NCBI GenBank assembly: GCA_049325575.1
Contig: JBMOLK010000104.1
Span: forward strand, 1 to 15,542
DNA length: 15,542 bases
DNA from: JBMOLK01 sp049325575
GTDB lineage: Bacteria > Bacillota > Clostridia > Acetivibrionales > Acetivibrionaceae
Reading direction: 5' to 3'
The position numbers and the translations under genes were made by a program. The notes beneath the pieces are model-generated. The model was not told the origin of the DNA. It ran no database searches and was given only the letters and a program-made list of their open reading frames with translations. Of the stretch, positions 7,634 to 14,217 are shown in pieces (within the stretch, counting starts at the first letter, position 1; every line of letters starts with the position of its first letter).

Positions 7634-7647
7634 CGCCATCCTTGGCG
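7634..7647 (+). repeat. Cassette-start hairpin (hpB) of cassette 10
   Basis: CGCC stem, ATCCTT loop, GGCG stem. Partner at 8251-8279. Confidence 0.65.
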
Positions 7648-7726
7648 CGATTTGAGAAGGTATCGAACGTTGAAGTGACAATCCTGATTTTAATAATAAT
7701 ACAAGTCGTAAATAGAGGGTGATTGT

Positions 7727-8212
7727 TTGAATAATGTATACTTTAAGTGCAAAGATTGTATGGAATATATTGATGCAGGATATCGTTGGAGCTATTGTCT
7801 TCTTGTACAGACAGGTATCATTGAAGATGAGTCAGAAATTAATGTTCAAAAGGTATTAGATTATAAACCATATTGGGACGGTATGCTGGAAGGAGAATGG
7901 CTAGCTAATTTACTTCCTAAGGTTGAGATGTTTCTTAATAAACATAAGAGTCATAAAGTTTTATATACAGAACTTGATTCTCTTTATGATAATAACGAGT
8001 GGCTAGAATTATTAGCAATTTGTGATAAAGATAATTACACAGAAATAACACCACGTTATTTTGCCGAAACGATGGGCTATGAAAAATGGGAGCAAGTAAT
8101 TGAACATATCTCAAAAATGGATGCTAGCCCTGTTTGGTTTGATGATTACGAAAACATGAAAGAAAGGGCAAAGAATAAATTTGATTATTTTGTCAAAAGG
8201 AAAAAAGGGTAA
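7727..8212 (+). CDS. Hypothetical protein with N-terminal CxxC (cassette 10)
   Basis: This 161-residue soluble protein begins with FKCKDCMEYIDAGYRWSY. It has a Cys pair at residues 8 and 11 that could bind a metal, but no second pair is visible. The rest is acidic and aromatic, with helix-type stretches and a basic C-terminal tail (FVKRKKG). I do not recognise the family. The start is TTG 7727, preceded by GAGGGTGA (7715-7722). Flanked by hairpins at 7634 and 8251. Confidence 0.68.
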   Translation: MNNVYFKCKDCMEYIDAGYRWSYCLLVQTGIIEDESEINVQKVLDYKPYWDGMLEGEWLANLLPKVEMFLNKHKSHKVLYTELDSLYDNNEWLELLAICDKDNYTEITPRYFAETMGYEKWEQVIEHISKMDASPVWFDDYENMKERAKNKFDYFVKRKKG

Positions 8213-8250
8213 GTATAAACTCATCGCGTGGCTTTCAAAGGTTTTCACGG

Positions 8251-8279
8251 GGAGCCACCATCCTTGGTGACTAGGCTCC
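8251..8279 (+). repeat. Cassette-end hairpin (hpA) of cassette 10
   Basis: GGAGC and CACC stems, ATCCTT loop, GGTG and GCTCC, with a five-base bulge ACTAG on the 3' side. Confidence 0.65.
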
Positions 8280-8296
8280 GTGGGGCCCTCTACATC

Positions 8297-8455
8297 AGAG
8301 AACAAGTCCATTTGCGTAAAGGGCAAAGCATGAAGTATGCCCACGAGGAAGGCTCATGAGGTCATCTTGCCCACACCGCCTCACCGGGCTAAAGCCGCTC
8401 ACGGGTATTCCTACGGGTCCGGTTCGGACGGCGTCGCAAATGGCAGACGTTCTGT
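8297..8455 (+). other. attC site 10 (cassette 10/11 junction)
   Basis: R'' AGAGAAC (8297-8303) is complementary to the own start GTTCTCT at 7609, with matching extended outward (CCCTCT on the other side). L'' CCATTTGCG pairs with CGCAAATGG. R' is GTTCTGT (8449-8455). Arm 2 is CC-TC-ACCGG / CCGGT-TC-GG with a GGCT/AGCC hairpin. Confidence 0.9.
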
Positions 8456-8471
8456 GTAATACCAGGCATTG

Positions 8472-8489
8472 CCGCTCATCCATGAGCGG
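8472..8489 (+). repeat. Cassette-start hairpin (hpB) of cassette 11
   Basis: CCGCTC stem, ATCCAT loop, GAGCGG stem. Partner at 9059-9074. Confidence 0.75.
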
Positions 8490-8539
8490 ATGATTTTTGG
8501 GTATGTCGTTGGAGAAATTTTTACAACAGTGAGGTTTAA

Positions 8540-9016
8540 ATGAAAATTTCTTTTGATTTAGATGATACTTTAATATTGACTGATAAGGATGCAATATATG
8601 AAACTCCAGTTAAAGTCATTAAAGCATTTTTCTTTAAAGAGAAGCTACGAAAAGGAATAAGAGATTTGTGTGAAGAATTAAAATCTTTAGGATATGATAT
8701 TTGTGTCTACACAACATCTGAAAGAAGTGTTGGTTATATAAAAAGTTTATTTGGCATTTATGGAATAAAGTTGTACAATATAATCAATCAGAGGGTTCAT
8801 AGAGACTTGGTTCAAGGAAGCAGAAAAGAGATTATGCCATCAAAAGTGCCCTCAAAATTTGGAATTGATTTGCATATAGATGATGATATATCTGTAAAAC
8901 AAAACGGAATTAATTTTGGTTTCAATGTATTAATACTCTCTAAAGATGATAAAGAGTGGAGTCTTAAAGTATTAAATGAAGCAAAAAGGATTAAAAAAAT
9001 TAAAGAGTTATTGTAA
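8540..9016 (+). CDS. HAD-superfamily hydrolase (cassette 11)
   Basis: This 158-residue protein shows the HAD motifs in order: DLDDT at 6-10 (nucleophile Asp6 and general acid Asp8), TTS at 58-60 as motif II, a possible motif III Lys near 106, and HIDDD at 112-116 as motif IV. It is short, with little cap domain, like compact nucleotidase or phosphatase members. The likely activity is Mg-dependent phosphate ester hydrolysis with unknown substrate. ATG 8540 follows GAGG (8531-8534). Confidence 0.87.
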   Translation: MKISFDLDDTLILTDKDAIYETPVKVIKAFFFKEKLRKGIRDLCEELKSLGYDICVYTTSERSVGYIKSLFGIYGIKLYNIINQRVHRDLVQGSRKEIMPSKVPSKFGIDLHIDDDISVKQNGINFGFNVLILSKDDKEWSLKVLNEAKRIKKIKELL

Positions 9017-9058
9017 ATAAGAAAAGGTATTTGCTAAGATAAGCAATAATATAAGGCC

Positions 9059-9074
9059 ACGGCGTCCTTGTCGT
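9059..9074 (+). repeat. Cassette-end hairpin (hpA) of cassette 11
   Basis: ACGGC stem, GTCCTT loop, GTCGT stem, including one G-T wobble on the top strand. Confidence 0.6.
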
Positions 9075-9100
9075 TCTTGCTTCGCGGGGCGTGGTACTAC

Positions 9101-9261
9101 ACAGAACAACGCATTTACATAAAGGGCTAATCATGTAGAAAGCCGCTGGAGAAGCTCATGAGGTCATCCTGCCCAAATCCACTCGTTGGGGGCGAAGCCC
9201 CGCCAAGAAGAAGGGCTACAAGGGTCCAACTCGTGGACTTTGTAAATGCAAGACGTTATAC
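9101..9261 (+). other. attC site 11 (cassette 11/12 junction)
   Basis: R'' ACAGAAC (9101-9107) is complementary to the own start GTTCTGT at 8449. L'' GCATTTAC pairs with GTAAATGC. R' is GTTATAC (9255-9261). Arm 2 is CCAC-TC-GTTGG / CCAAC-TC-GTGG with a GGGGC/GCCCC hairpin. Confidence 0.9.
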
Positions 9262-9389
9262 GGAAGACAGTGCATTTTAGCGAGTCTTTGAAGATTGATT
9301 TGTGAATATTGGAATATTGAAAATTAACATAGTTTATTAGTACATGTTATTTTAGATTTAATTTGTTTTAAAGTTAGCGGGAGAAGAAT

Positions 9390-9770
9390 ATGGATAACGT
9401 TGAAAAAATTATAAAAATACGTTCTTATTTAAAAGAGAATATAGGAAGAAGATTTACTGAACAAACCATAACATATGTAGATGATATGGTTAGGATTAGA
9501 GAGTGTGAATTAGGTTATTTAAACTTTGTTGGTATTAAGAAGAATAAAGATCTTTATCTTTACTTTAGTGAGCAGATAAGTTCAACGGGCAATAAAGCAG
9601 ATATAGAAAAGAGTAAGTGCACTAAATTATTAGTTCAATTTTCACCTGTGTATGTATTTGATGCAGAAATTAATACAAAGGGTATAGCAATATATCATTT
9701 CAATACAAGGTCAGAAAATGGAATAGTTAAAACAAGATGGTTGTTTAAAACGCAGTATTTAATCTTATAG
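9390..9770 (+). CDS. Hypothetical protein (cassette 12)
   Basis: This 126-residue soluble protein has a helical, basic N-terminal segment and a beta-rich centre (LYLYFSEQ, LLVQFSPVYVF). I do not recognise the family and see no catalytic motif. ATG 9390 lies six bases after GGGAG (9379-9383). The leader of about 130 bases between R' and the start codon has no hpB. The cassette also lacks hpA, and its R'' arm begins about 10 bases after the stop codon. Confidence 0.62.
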   Translation: MDNVEKIIKIRSYLKENIGRRFTEQTITYVDDMVRIRECELGYLNFVGIKKNKDLYLYFSEQISSTGNKADIEKSKCTKLLVQFSPVYVFDAEINTKGIAIYHFNTRSENGIVKTRWLFKTQYLIL

Positions 9771-9796
9771 AATGGCTTCGTGGGGCACTGTCCTCC

Positions 9797-9969
9797 GCAT
9801 AACAATAGGTATTCGTGAAGGTGCGGGTTAGAAATGTCATGTAGAAAGGCTTACGTGAGTCATCCCTTGTAGTGTGCCGCACCACAGTCCTTCATCGGGA
9901 ACAAGTTCCGCCAGGGAGAAGGGCTTCGTGGGTCCGATTCAGGACCGTCGCATACCTGGGACGTTAGGT
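9797..9969 (+). other. attC site 12 (cassette 12/13 junction)
   Basis: R'' GCATAAC (9797-9803) matches the own start GTTATAC at 9255 in six of seven positions, and the outer arm continues (GCACTGTC on both sides). L'' AGGTAT pairs with ATACCT. R' is GTTAGGT (9963-9969). Arm 2 is GTCCT-TC-ATCGG (from 9887) / CCGAT-TC-AGGAC (to 9945), with GGAAC/GTTCC inside. Confidence 0.9.
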
Positions 9970-10045
9970 GAAAGACCATGCGGTTTTATAGTAGGTCTTT
10001 GAAGAAGTTTTTTTATAATTTGAATGTTATAATGGAGTGGATTAT

Positions 10046-10603
10046 ATGATATATTTGTTGGGAGGTTCAGCTAGAAGTGGTAAAACGACAATAGCTAAGA
10101 GATTTCTTAACGAGATGAAAGTATCTTATTTTTCATTAGATTATTTAATGATGGGTATAGCAAACGGAGTTCCTGAGTTAAAGGTTAATCCTATAAGCAA
10201 TGCTTTTCTAATAGGTAGGCAGTTATGGCATATAATTGACCCAATGATTACAGCAATGGTTGAAAATGGAACTACATGCTTGTTTGAGGGAAATCAATTA
10301 GTACCAAGATATGTGAAGCAATTGGAAGAAAGATATGGTAAAGAAATACGTTCATGTTTTCTTGGATTTGCAGAGTCTAATCCTAATGATAAGCTAAGTG
10401 AAATACTAAATTATAAAGGTACTGAGAACAATTGGGTTGAAAACTGCTCTTATGAGGAACTGGCTGTTGAATCTGAAAAGTTAATAGATTTTAGTAAAGG
10501 TGTTAGAGAAGAGTGTAAAAAATATGGACTTACATATTTTGATGTTTCATCACATTATGATGAAATTGTCGGTGAAGTAGTAGAATATCTAAAGAAGGCT
10601 TAA
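10046..10603 (+). CDS. P-loop kinase-like NTPase (cassette 13)
   Basis: This 185-residue protein has a Walker A motif (GSARSGKT at 7-14) directly after the first beta strand. It continues with a helix and a short Asp-containing segment (SLDYLM), as in small-molecule and nucleotide kinases that place an Asp after strand 2. It is predicted to bind ATP and phosphorylate a small substrate that I cannot name. The frame opens at GTG 10037, but ATG 10046 is eight bases after GGAG (10034-10037) and begins the strand directly. The cassette lacks both hairpins. Confidence 0.8.
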   Translation: MIYLLGGSARSGKTTIAKRFLNEMKVSYFSLDYLMMGIANGVPELKVNPISNAFLIGRQLWHIIDPMITAMVENGTTCLFEGNQLVPRYVKQLEERYGKEIRSCFLGFAESNPNDKLSEILNYKGTENNWVENCSYEELAVESEKLIDFSKGVREECKKYGLTYFDVSSHYDEIVGEVVEYLKKA

Positions 10604-10653
10604 TTAGGAACTTTTATAAAAAGCGGGTACAGCTTCGCGGGGCATGGTCCATC

Positions 10654-10822
10654 ACCTAACAAAAGATTCACACAAGGGCGCGTATGAGAGAGCATGAAGC
10701 AGTCCTCAGAAGAATGAACACGAAGAAGGCCTCTCCACATTCCTTCACCGGGCCAAAGGCCGTCAAAGAAGAAATGCTCTGCGGGTCCGGTTCAGGAACG
10801 TCGTGAATCAGCAACGATCTCC
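10654..10822 (+). other. attC site 13 (cassette 13/14 junction)
   Basis: R'' ACCTAAC (10654-10660) is complementary to the own start GTTAGGT at 9963. L'' GATTCAC pairs with GTGAATC. R' is GATCTCC (10816-10822). Arm 2 is TTCCT-TC-ACCGG / CCGGT-TC-AGGAA with a GGCC/GGCC hairpin. Confidence 0.9.
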
Positions 10823-10838
10823 GACATATCCTGATTTG

Positions 10839-10856
10839 TCCGCCATCCATGGCGGA
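10839..10856 (+). repeat. Cassette-start hairpin (hpB) of cassette 14
   Basis: TCCGCC stem, ATCCAT loop, GGCGGA stem. Partner at 11552-11575. Confidence 0.75.
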
Positions 10857-10913
10857 ATTTTGACAGGGTAGGCTCCGGAGATGTTATTTGAGATTATTTA
10901 GAGGAGAAGTTTG

Positions 10914-11540
10914 ATGAGTAATAATGAAGTTAAGGTTTTTTCAAGGAAAATTAATAATAAGAACGTTTCTCTTCAATGTATAGAGAATTTATCAGGGCAA
11001 GCAGAATTTTTATTGGAGTTAATTGAACAGGAGCAAGAACATACAAATGTATTGAAGGATAATTTTAAAATTCAAGTTGGATGGTCAATATATACGGTAA
11101 AAGAACAGAACGGAGGTTTTATTTTATTGTCTCCTGATTATGAAAAAAACCCTTTTCAGGATACAACTAAAGACTTATCGTTATCAATTTTTGTTCAAGT
11201 TCAGCAGAATATAATTTTGAAAAAGGCTAATGTTGATGGTGAACCTGTATCTTTTCAAGATACAATTGTAGTTCTTAAAGATGCTCTAAATTCTGATTCA
11301 GTTTATATGGAGCGTAAAGAAAAATGCAAAAAAGGTGATTCAGGCTGGTATCTTGGTTTGATAGAGGATGACGTTATTCCACGAACAGTGGAGGATTATA
11401 AGGCTATATATACTTTCCAACTATTACAATTGAAACCTCATTTACTTCAACTTTTATCATTACCAACTGGTTGTCTTGCGATAATTAATGGTACTAAAAT
11501 AGAAGAAGTAATAGATAGTAATGATAATCGCTTAATATAA
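10914..11540 (+). CDS. Possible Imm33/DUF2185-like immunity-family protein (cassette 14)
   Basis: This is a soluble protein of about 208 residues. The middle and C-terminal parts (GWSIYTVKE, ILLSPDYEKNPFQDTT, then SGWYLGLIEDD and LLQLLSLPTGCLAI) recall proteins annotated as Imm33-like or DUF2185. I recall the style rather than a diagnostic motif, so this is tentative. If right, it may protect against a toxin or be an orphan immunity gene, as no toxin is adjacent. ATG 10914 is seven bases after GAGGAG (10901-10906). TTG 10911, one codon upstream, is the alternative. Its cassette ends are nearly identical to those of c5. Confidence 0.6.
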   Translation: MSNNEVKVFSRKINNKNVSLQCIENLSGQAEFLLELIEQEQEHTNVLKDNFKIQVGWSIYTVKEQNGGFILLSPDYEKNPFQDTTKDLSLSIFVQVQQNIILKKANVDGEPVSFQDTIVVLKDALNSDSVYMERKEKCKKGDSGWYLGLIEDDVIPRTVEDYKAIYTFQLLQLKPHLLQLLSLPTGCLAIINGTKIEEVIDSNDNRLI

Positions 11541-11551
11541 GATATTTGTGA

Positions 11552-11575
11552 GGAATTCCCGTCCGTGGGAATTTC
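11552..11575 (+). repeat. Cassette-end hairpin (hpA) of cassette 14
   Basis: Nine-pair stem (GGAATTCCC with GGGAATTTC, one G-T wobble on the top strand) around a GTCCGT loop, 12 bases after the stop codon. Confidence 0.75.
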
Positions 11576-11598
11576 TGAATCACTGGTCAGGATACGTC

Positions 11599-11772
11599 GG
11601 AGATCAATGCATGGCAGTAAAGGTGCGGGTTAGAAGAACACGAAGTAAGTTCTCTGGAGAAGGAGCATGAAGTAATCCGCACCACACCGTTTCGCCGGGC
11701 AGACAAGCTGCCACTCACGGGTCTGTCTAATAGGTCCGGCTCAAACGGCGTCAGCCATGCCGGACGTTCTGT
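11599..11772 (+). other. attC site 14 (cassette 14/15 junction)
   Basis: R'' GGAGATC (11599-11605) is complementary to the own start GATCTCC at 10816. L'' GCATGGC pairs with GCCATGC. R' is GTTCTGT (11766-11772). The arms closely resemble site 5, including CCGTT-TC-GCCGG / CCGGC-TC-AAACGG. Confidence 0.9.
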
Positions 11773-11790
11773 GAAATACTACGCATTCGT

Positions 11791-11808
11791 CCGCCCATCC
11801 TTGGGCGG
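11791..11808 (+). repeat. Cassette-start hairpin (hpB) of cassette 15
   Basis: CCGCCC stem, ATCCTT loop, GGGCGG stem. Partner at 12663-12681. Confidence 0.76.
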
Positions 11809-11856
11809 GTTTGCTAGGGTGAGTTTTTGTAAGAAAAATGTTTTGGAGGAATTCGT

Positions 11857-12651
11857 ATGGATTATATTGCTAGTAACAAAGAAGCATGGGAAGAAGCTTT
11901 TGATAATCGGTCAGAAAAATGGGGAGAAGATATAGTTTATCGGCTGAAAAATGAAGAGTATCCTTTTATTGAAAAGGATTTGGCTAATGAACTAGTTAAT
12001 AACGATTTAAAGGGAAAAACGGTAGCGCAATTTTGTTGCAATAATGGTAGAGAACTATTCTCAATAATGAAGTTTGGCGCTTCTAGTGGTTTTGGTTTTG
12101 ATATTGCTGAAAACATGGTTGCTTTTGCCAACAAAACTGCAAAGGAACTTGAGATTAACTGTACTTTTATAGCTACGGACATACTTAGAATTGATGAGAA
12201 ATATCATGATAGCTTTGATTACATATTTGTAACTGGTGGAGCTCTAATATGGTTTAAAGATCTCTCTATGTTTTTTAGAAAAGTATCTTTGTGCTTGAAA
12301 AAAGGTGGAAGATTAATTATTAATGAGATGCATCCTGTAACAAATATGTTTGCTACATGTGAAGAAGAATGTTATGATGAAAAAACACCAAACAAAACAT
12401 GCTATTCTTATTTTAGAGAAGAACCATGGATATCAAATATTGGTATGAGTTATATTACTGGGAAGAATTATAAGTCAAAAACATTTTATGATCATGCGCA
12501 CACATTTTCACATATAATGAACTCAATTCGTCAAAATGGTATGTCTTTTAATAAATTAACTGAGTTTAATTATGATATAGTAGGCATGTTTGCTGAGTTA
12601 AATAATACTGGAATTCCATTATCATATATTTTAGTCTGTGATAAAAGTTAA
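11857..12651 (+). CDS. Class I SAM-dependent methyltransferase (cassette 15)
   Basis: This 264-residue protein has the Rossmann methyltransferase order. Motif I is at about 55-66 (TVAQFCCNNGRE, a CNNG variant of the glycine-rich loop). The strand-2 acidic residue is Asp82 (GFGFDIAENM). Motif II, ATDI, is at 106-109. The LKKGGRLIINEMHP segment at 147-160 is typical of small-molecule methyltransferases. The methyl acceptor is unknown. ATG 11857 follows GGAGGA (11845-11850) at good spacing. It is the longest intact gene apart from the c18 gene. Confidence 0.9.
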   Translation: MDYIASNKEAWEEAFDNRSEKWGEDIVYRLKNEEYPFIEKDLANELVNNDLKGKTVAQFCCNNGRELFSIMKFGASSGFGFDIAENMVAFANKTAKELEINCTFIATDILRIDEKYHDSFDYIFVTGGALIWFKDLSMFFRKVSLCLKKGGRLIINEMHPVTNMFATCEEECYDEKTPNKTCYSYFREEPWISNIGMSYITGKNYKSKTFYDHAHTFSHIMNSIRQNGMSFNKLTEFNYDIVGMFAELNNTGIPLSYILVCDKS

Positions 12652-12662
12652 GTTAATATAGT

Positions 12663-12681
12663 GCTCAACGTCCTGTTGAGC
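12663..12681 (+). repeat. Cassette-end hairpin (hpA) of cassette 15
   Basis: GCTCAAC stem, five-base GTCCT loop, GTTGAGC stem, 7 base pairs. Confidence 0.74.
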
Positions 12682-12707
12682 TCTGCCTCCGTGGGGCGTG
12701 GTACTTC

Positions 12708-12866
12708 ATAGAACAAGTCCATTCAAGTAAAGGGCAGAGCATGAAGAACATCTACGAAGTAGGAGCATGATGTCATCCTGCCCAAATCCATTCGCTGGGT
12801 TTACACCGCCAAGGGGTATTCCTTTGGGGTCCAGCTCGTGGACTTCTTGAATGGCGGACGTTATCG
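12708..12866 (+). other. attC site 15 (cassette 15/16 junction)
   Basis: R'' ATAGAAC (12708-12714) matches the own start GTTCTGT at 11766 with one G-T wobble. L'' CCATTCAAG pairs with CTTGAATGG. R' is GTTATCG (12860-12866). It is close to site 3. Arm 2 is CCAT-TC-GCTGG / CCAGC-TC-GTGG. Confidence 0.9.
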
Positions 12867-13019
12867 GAAATCCTTTCAAACCAATTGCTGATTTTAAGTA
12901 TTTATTTTTTAAAGTATTTATGTAACATTTAGTTTGAAATTATGACTAAAGAATATATAAGAGATTTATGAATGAAATTAAGATTTTTGATAAGTTCAAT
13001 AATAAAAGAAGGAGTACGA

Positions 13020-13352
13020 ATGGAGAACAAGAATGAAAAGGAGAACGTTCTACTAATAATAAATAACATTATTTATATTCTATTATTATCATGTTTATGC
13101 TCATTTATAATATTTGTTGCTCTTTTTGCTACACCAGAACAAAATTATAAACATTATGGGGTTGGGTCGGTTGCTATACCTTTATTATTGCTAAATAATA
13201 TATGTGGGTGGATAATATGGAAGATAAATGGAAAGCCAATAGACTCATATAGTAAATGGAAGTATACTGGTAATAGTGGGTTTGGAGTTAGGGTAGTAGA
13301 AATTATATTTGTATGTTCGGTGATATTTGCGTTTATTATGAGTTTTAAGTAA
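13020..13352 (+). CDS. Small membrane protein (cassette 16)
   Basis: This 110-residue protein has about three hydrophobic segments, near residues 10-37, 48-67 and 90-108. A charged N-terminus precedes them (MENKNEKEN), and a polar loop lies before the last helix. No family is recognised. An upstream in-frame ATG at 12972 exists, but ATG 13020 lies five bases after AAGGAG (13009-13014) and starts a sensible protein, so I choose it. The leader from R' (12860) is about 155 bases without hpB. After the stop, 116 bases without a visible gene or hpA lead to R''. Confidence 0.65.
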   Translation: MENKNEKENVLLIINNIIYILLLSCLCSFIIFVALFATPEQNYKHYGVGSVAIPLLLLNNICGWIIWKINGKPIDSYSKWKYTGNSGFGVRVVEIIFVCSVIFAFIMSFK

Positions 13353-13468
13353 TTAATAGGTTTCTTTATAGCAAGATTTAGTTTGTATACTAACACTCAT
13401 TAGATGTTCTACATAATAGAAGGTTATATGAGTTAGTGGTAATTTGTGGTGTAGGGCAGACGGACTTC

Positions 13469-13580
13469 CGATAACAACGCATACAAGGGTAGAAATGAAT
13501 CACGGGTCGCTCACCAAACCTTTTCGGGGACATAGGAGCTATGTAACCCCTCAAAGGCTTCTTGTATGCAAACGATATAT
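13469..13580 (+). other. attC site 16, short subtype (cassette 16/17 junction)
   Basis: R'' CGATAAC (13469-13475) is complementary to the own start GTTATCG at 12860. R' is GATATAT (13574-13580). The site is 112 bp, with a central hairpin at 13519-13557 of the same design as site 9 (CCTTT/AAAGG, GGGG/CCCC, ACATA/TATGT). Confidence 0.9.
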
Positions 13581-13648
13581 GACATGCTTCTGAATAAAAA
13601 GAGCCTTTGAAGTTTTGGTGCAAAGTTGAAGTTGAGGAGAATTATATA

Positions 13649-14173
13649 ATGAATGATAGAATTAAAGTGATTCAGGGAGATATAACAAAGTTTGAGGTAG
13701 ATGCAATAGTAAATGCAGCTAATACAAGTTTGCTTGGTGGTGGAGGCGTAGATGGGGCTATACATAAAGCAGGTGGAAAAGATATATTGGATGAGTGTGT
13801 AAAAATTAGGAATAGACAAGGTGGATGTCAAACGGGTGAAGCAGTTATTACAACTGCAGGAAAATTGAAAGCGAAATATGTAATTCATACAGTTGGACCT
13901 GTATGGAGTGGTGGTCAAAAGAATGAAGGAGAATTACTTGGGAATTGTTATACCAATAGTTTGAAACTAGCTATTGAGAATAAAGTTCAAACAATTGCAT
14001 TTCCTAATATAAGCACGGGAATATATAGGTTCCCAAAAGATATTGCAGCTAAAATCGCAGTTAATACAGTGTCAAAGTTCTTGGAAGTTGAATCTACGAT
14101 AAAAGAGGTTATTTTTGTTTGTTTTGATGATGAAAACTATATGAGATATTTAGCATTGACGAGCCAAAATTGA
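13649..14173 (+). CDS. Macro-domain protein, O-acetyl-ADP-ribose deacetylase type (cassette 17)
   Basis: This 174-residue single macro domain carries the full set of family motifs: GDIT at 10-13, VNAANTSL at 21-28, GGGGVDGAIH at 30-39 and STGIYRFP at 122-129. This is the MacroD/YmdB type, which hydrolyses O-acetyl-ADP-ribose and can remove ADP-ribose from acidic residues of proteins. A role in reversing toxin- or stress-related ADP-ribosylation is possible but not shown. ATG 13649 follows GAGGAG (13634-13639). Longer in-frame starts back to 13607 would lie before that ribosome site. The cassette lacks both hairpins. Confidence 0.92.
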   Translation: MNDRIKVIQGDITKFEVDAIVNAANTSLLGGGGVDGAIHKAGGKDILDECVKIRNRQGGCQTGEAVITTAGKLKAKYVIHTVGPVWSGGQKNEGELLGNCYTNSLKLAIENKVQTIAFPNISTGIYRFPKDIAAKIAVNTVSKFLEVESTIKEVIFVCFDDENYMRYLALTSQN

Positions 14174-14217
14174 ATTAAGAAGAATATTAGAGATTTTTGT
14201 TTTTTAAGGAGCACGTC

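Noticed and set aside
8410..8440. tRNA-like GGTTC element in attC arms
   Set aside because: The GGTCCGGTTC stretch is one side of the covarying arm 2, and no cloverleaf or anticodon arm is present.
9999..10033. Promoter with TATAAT at 10014 before c13
   Set aside because: No -35 element sits at suitable spacing, and AT-rich leaders give such matches by chance.
1026..12681. Cassette-end hairpins as rho-independent terminators
   Set aside because: None is followed by a T-run, and equivalent hairpins occur upstream of genes.
13511..13918. A 135-residue minus-strand frame
   Set aside because: It is the antisense shadow of the macro-domain gene and attC 16.
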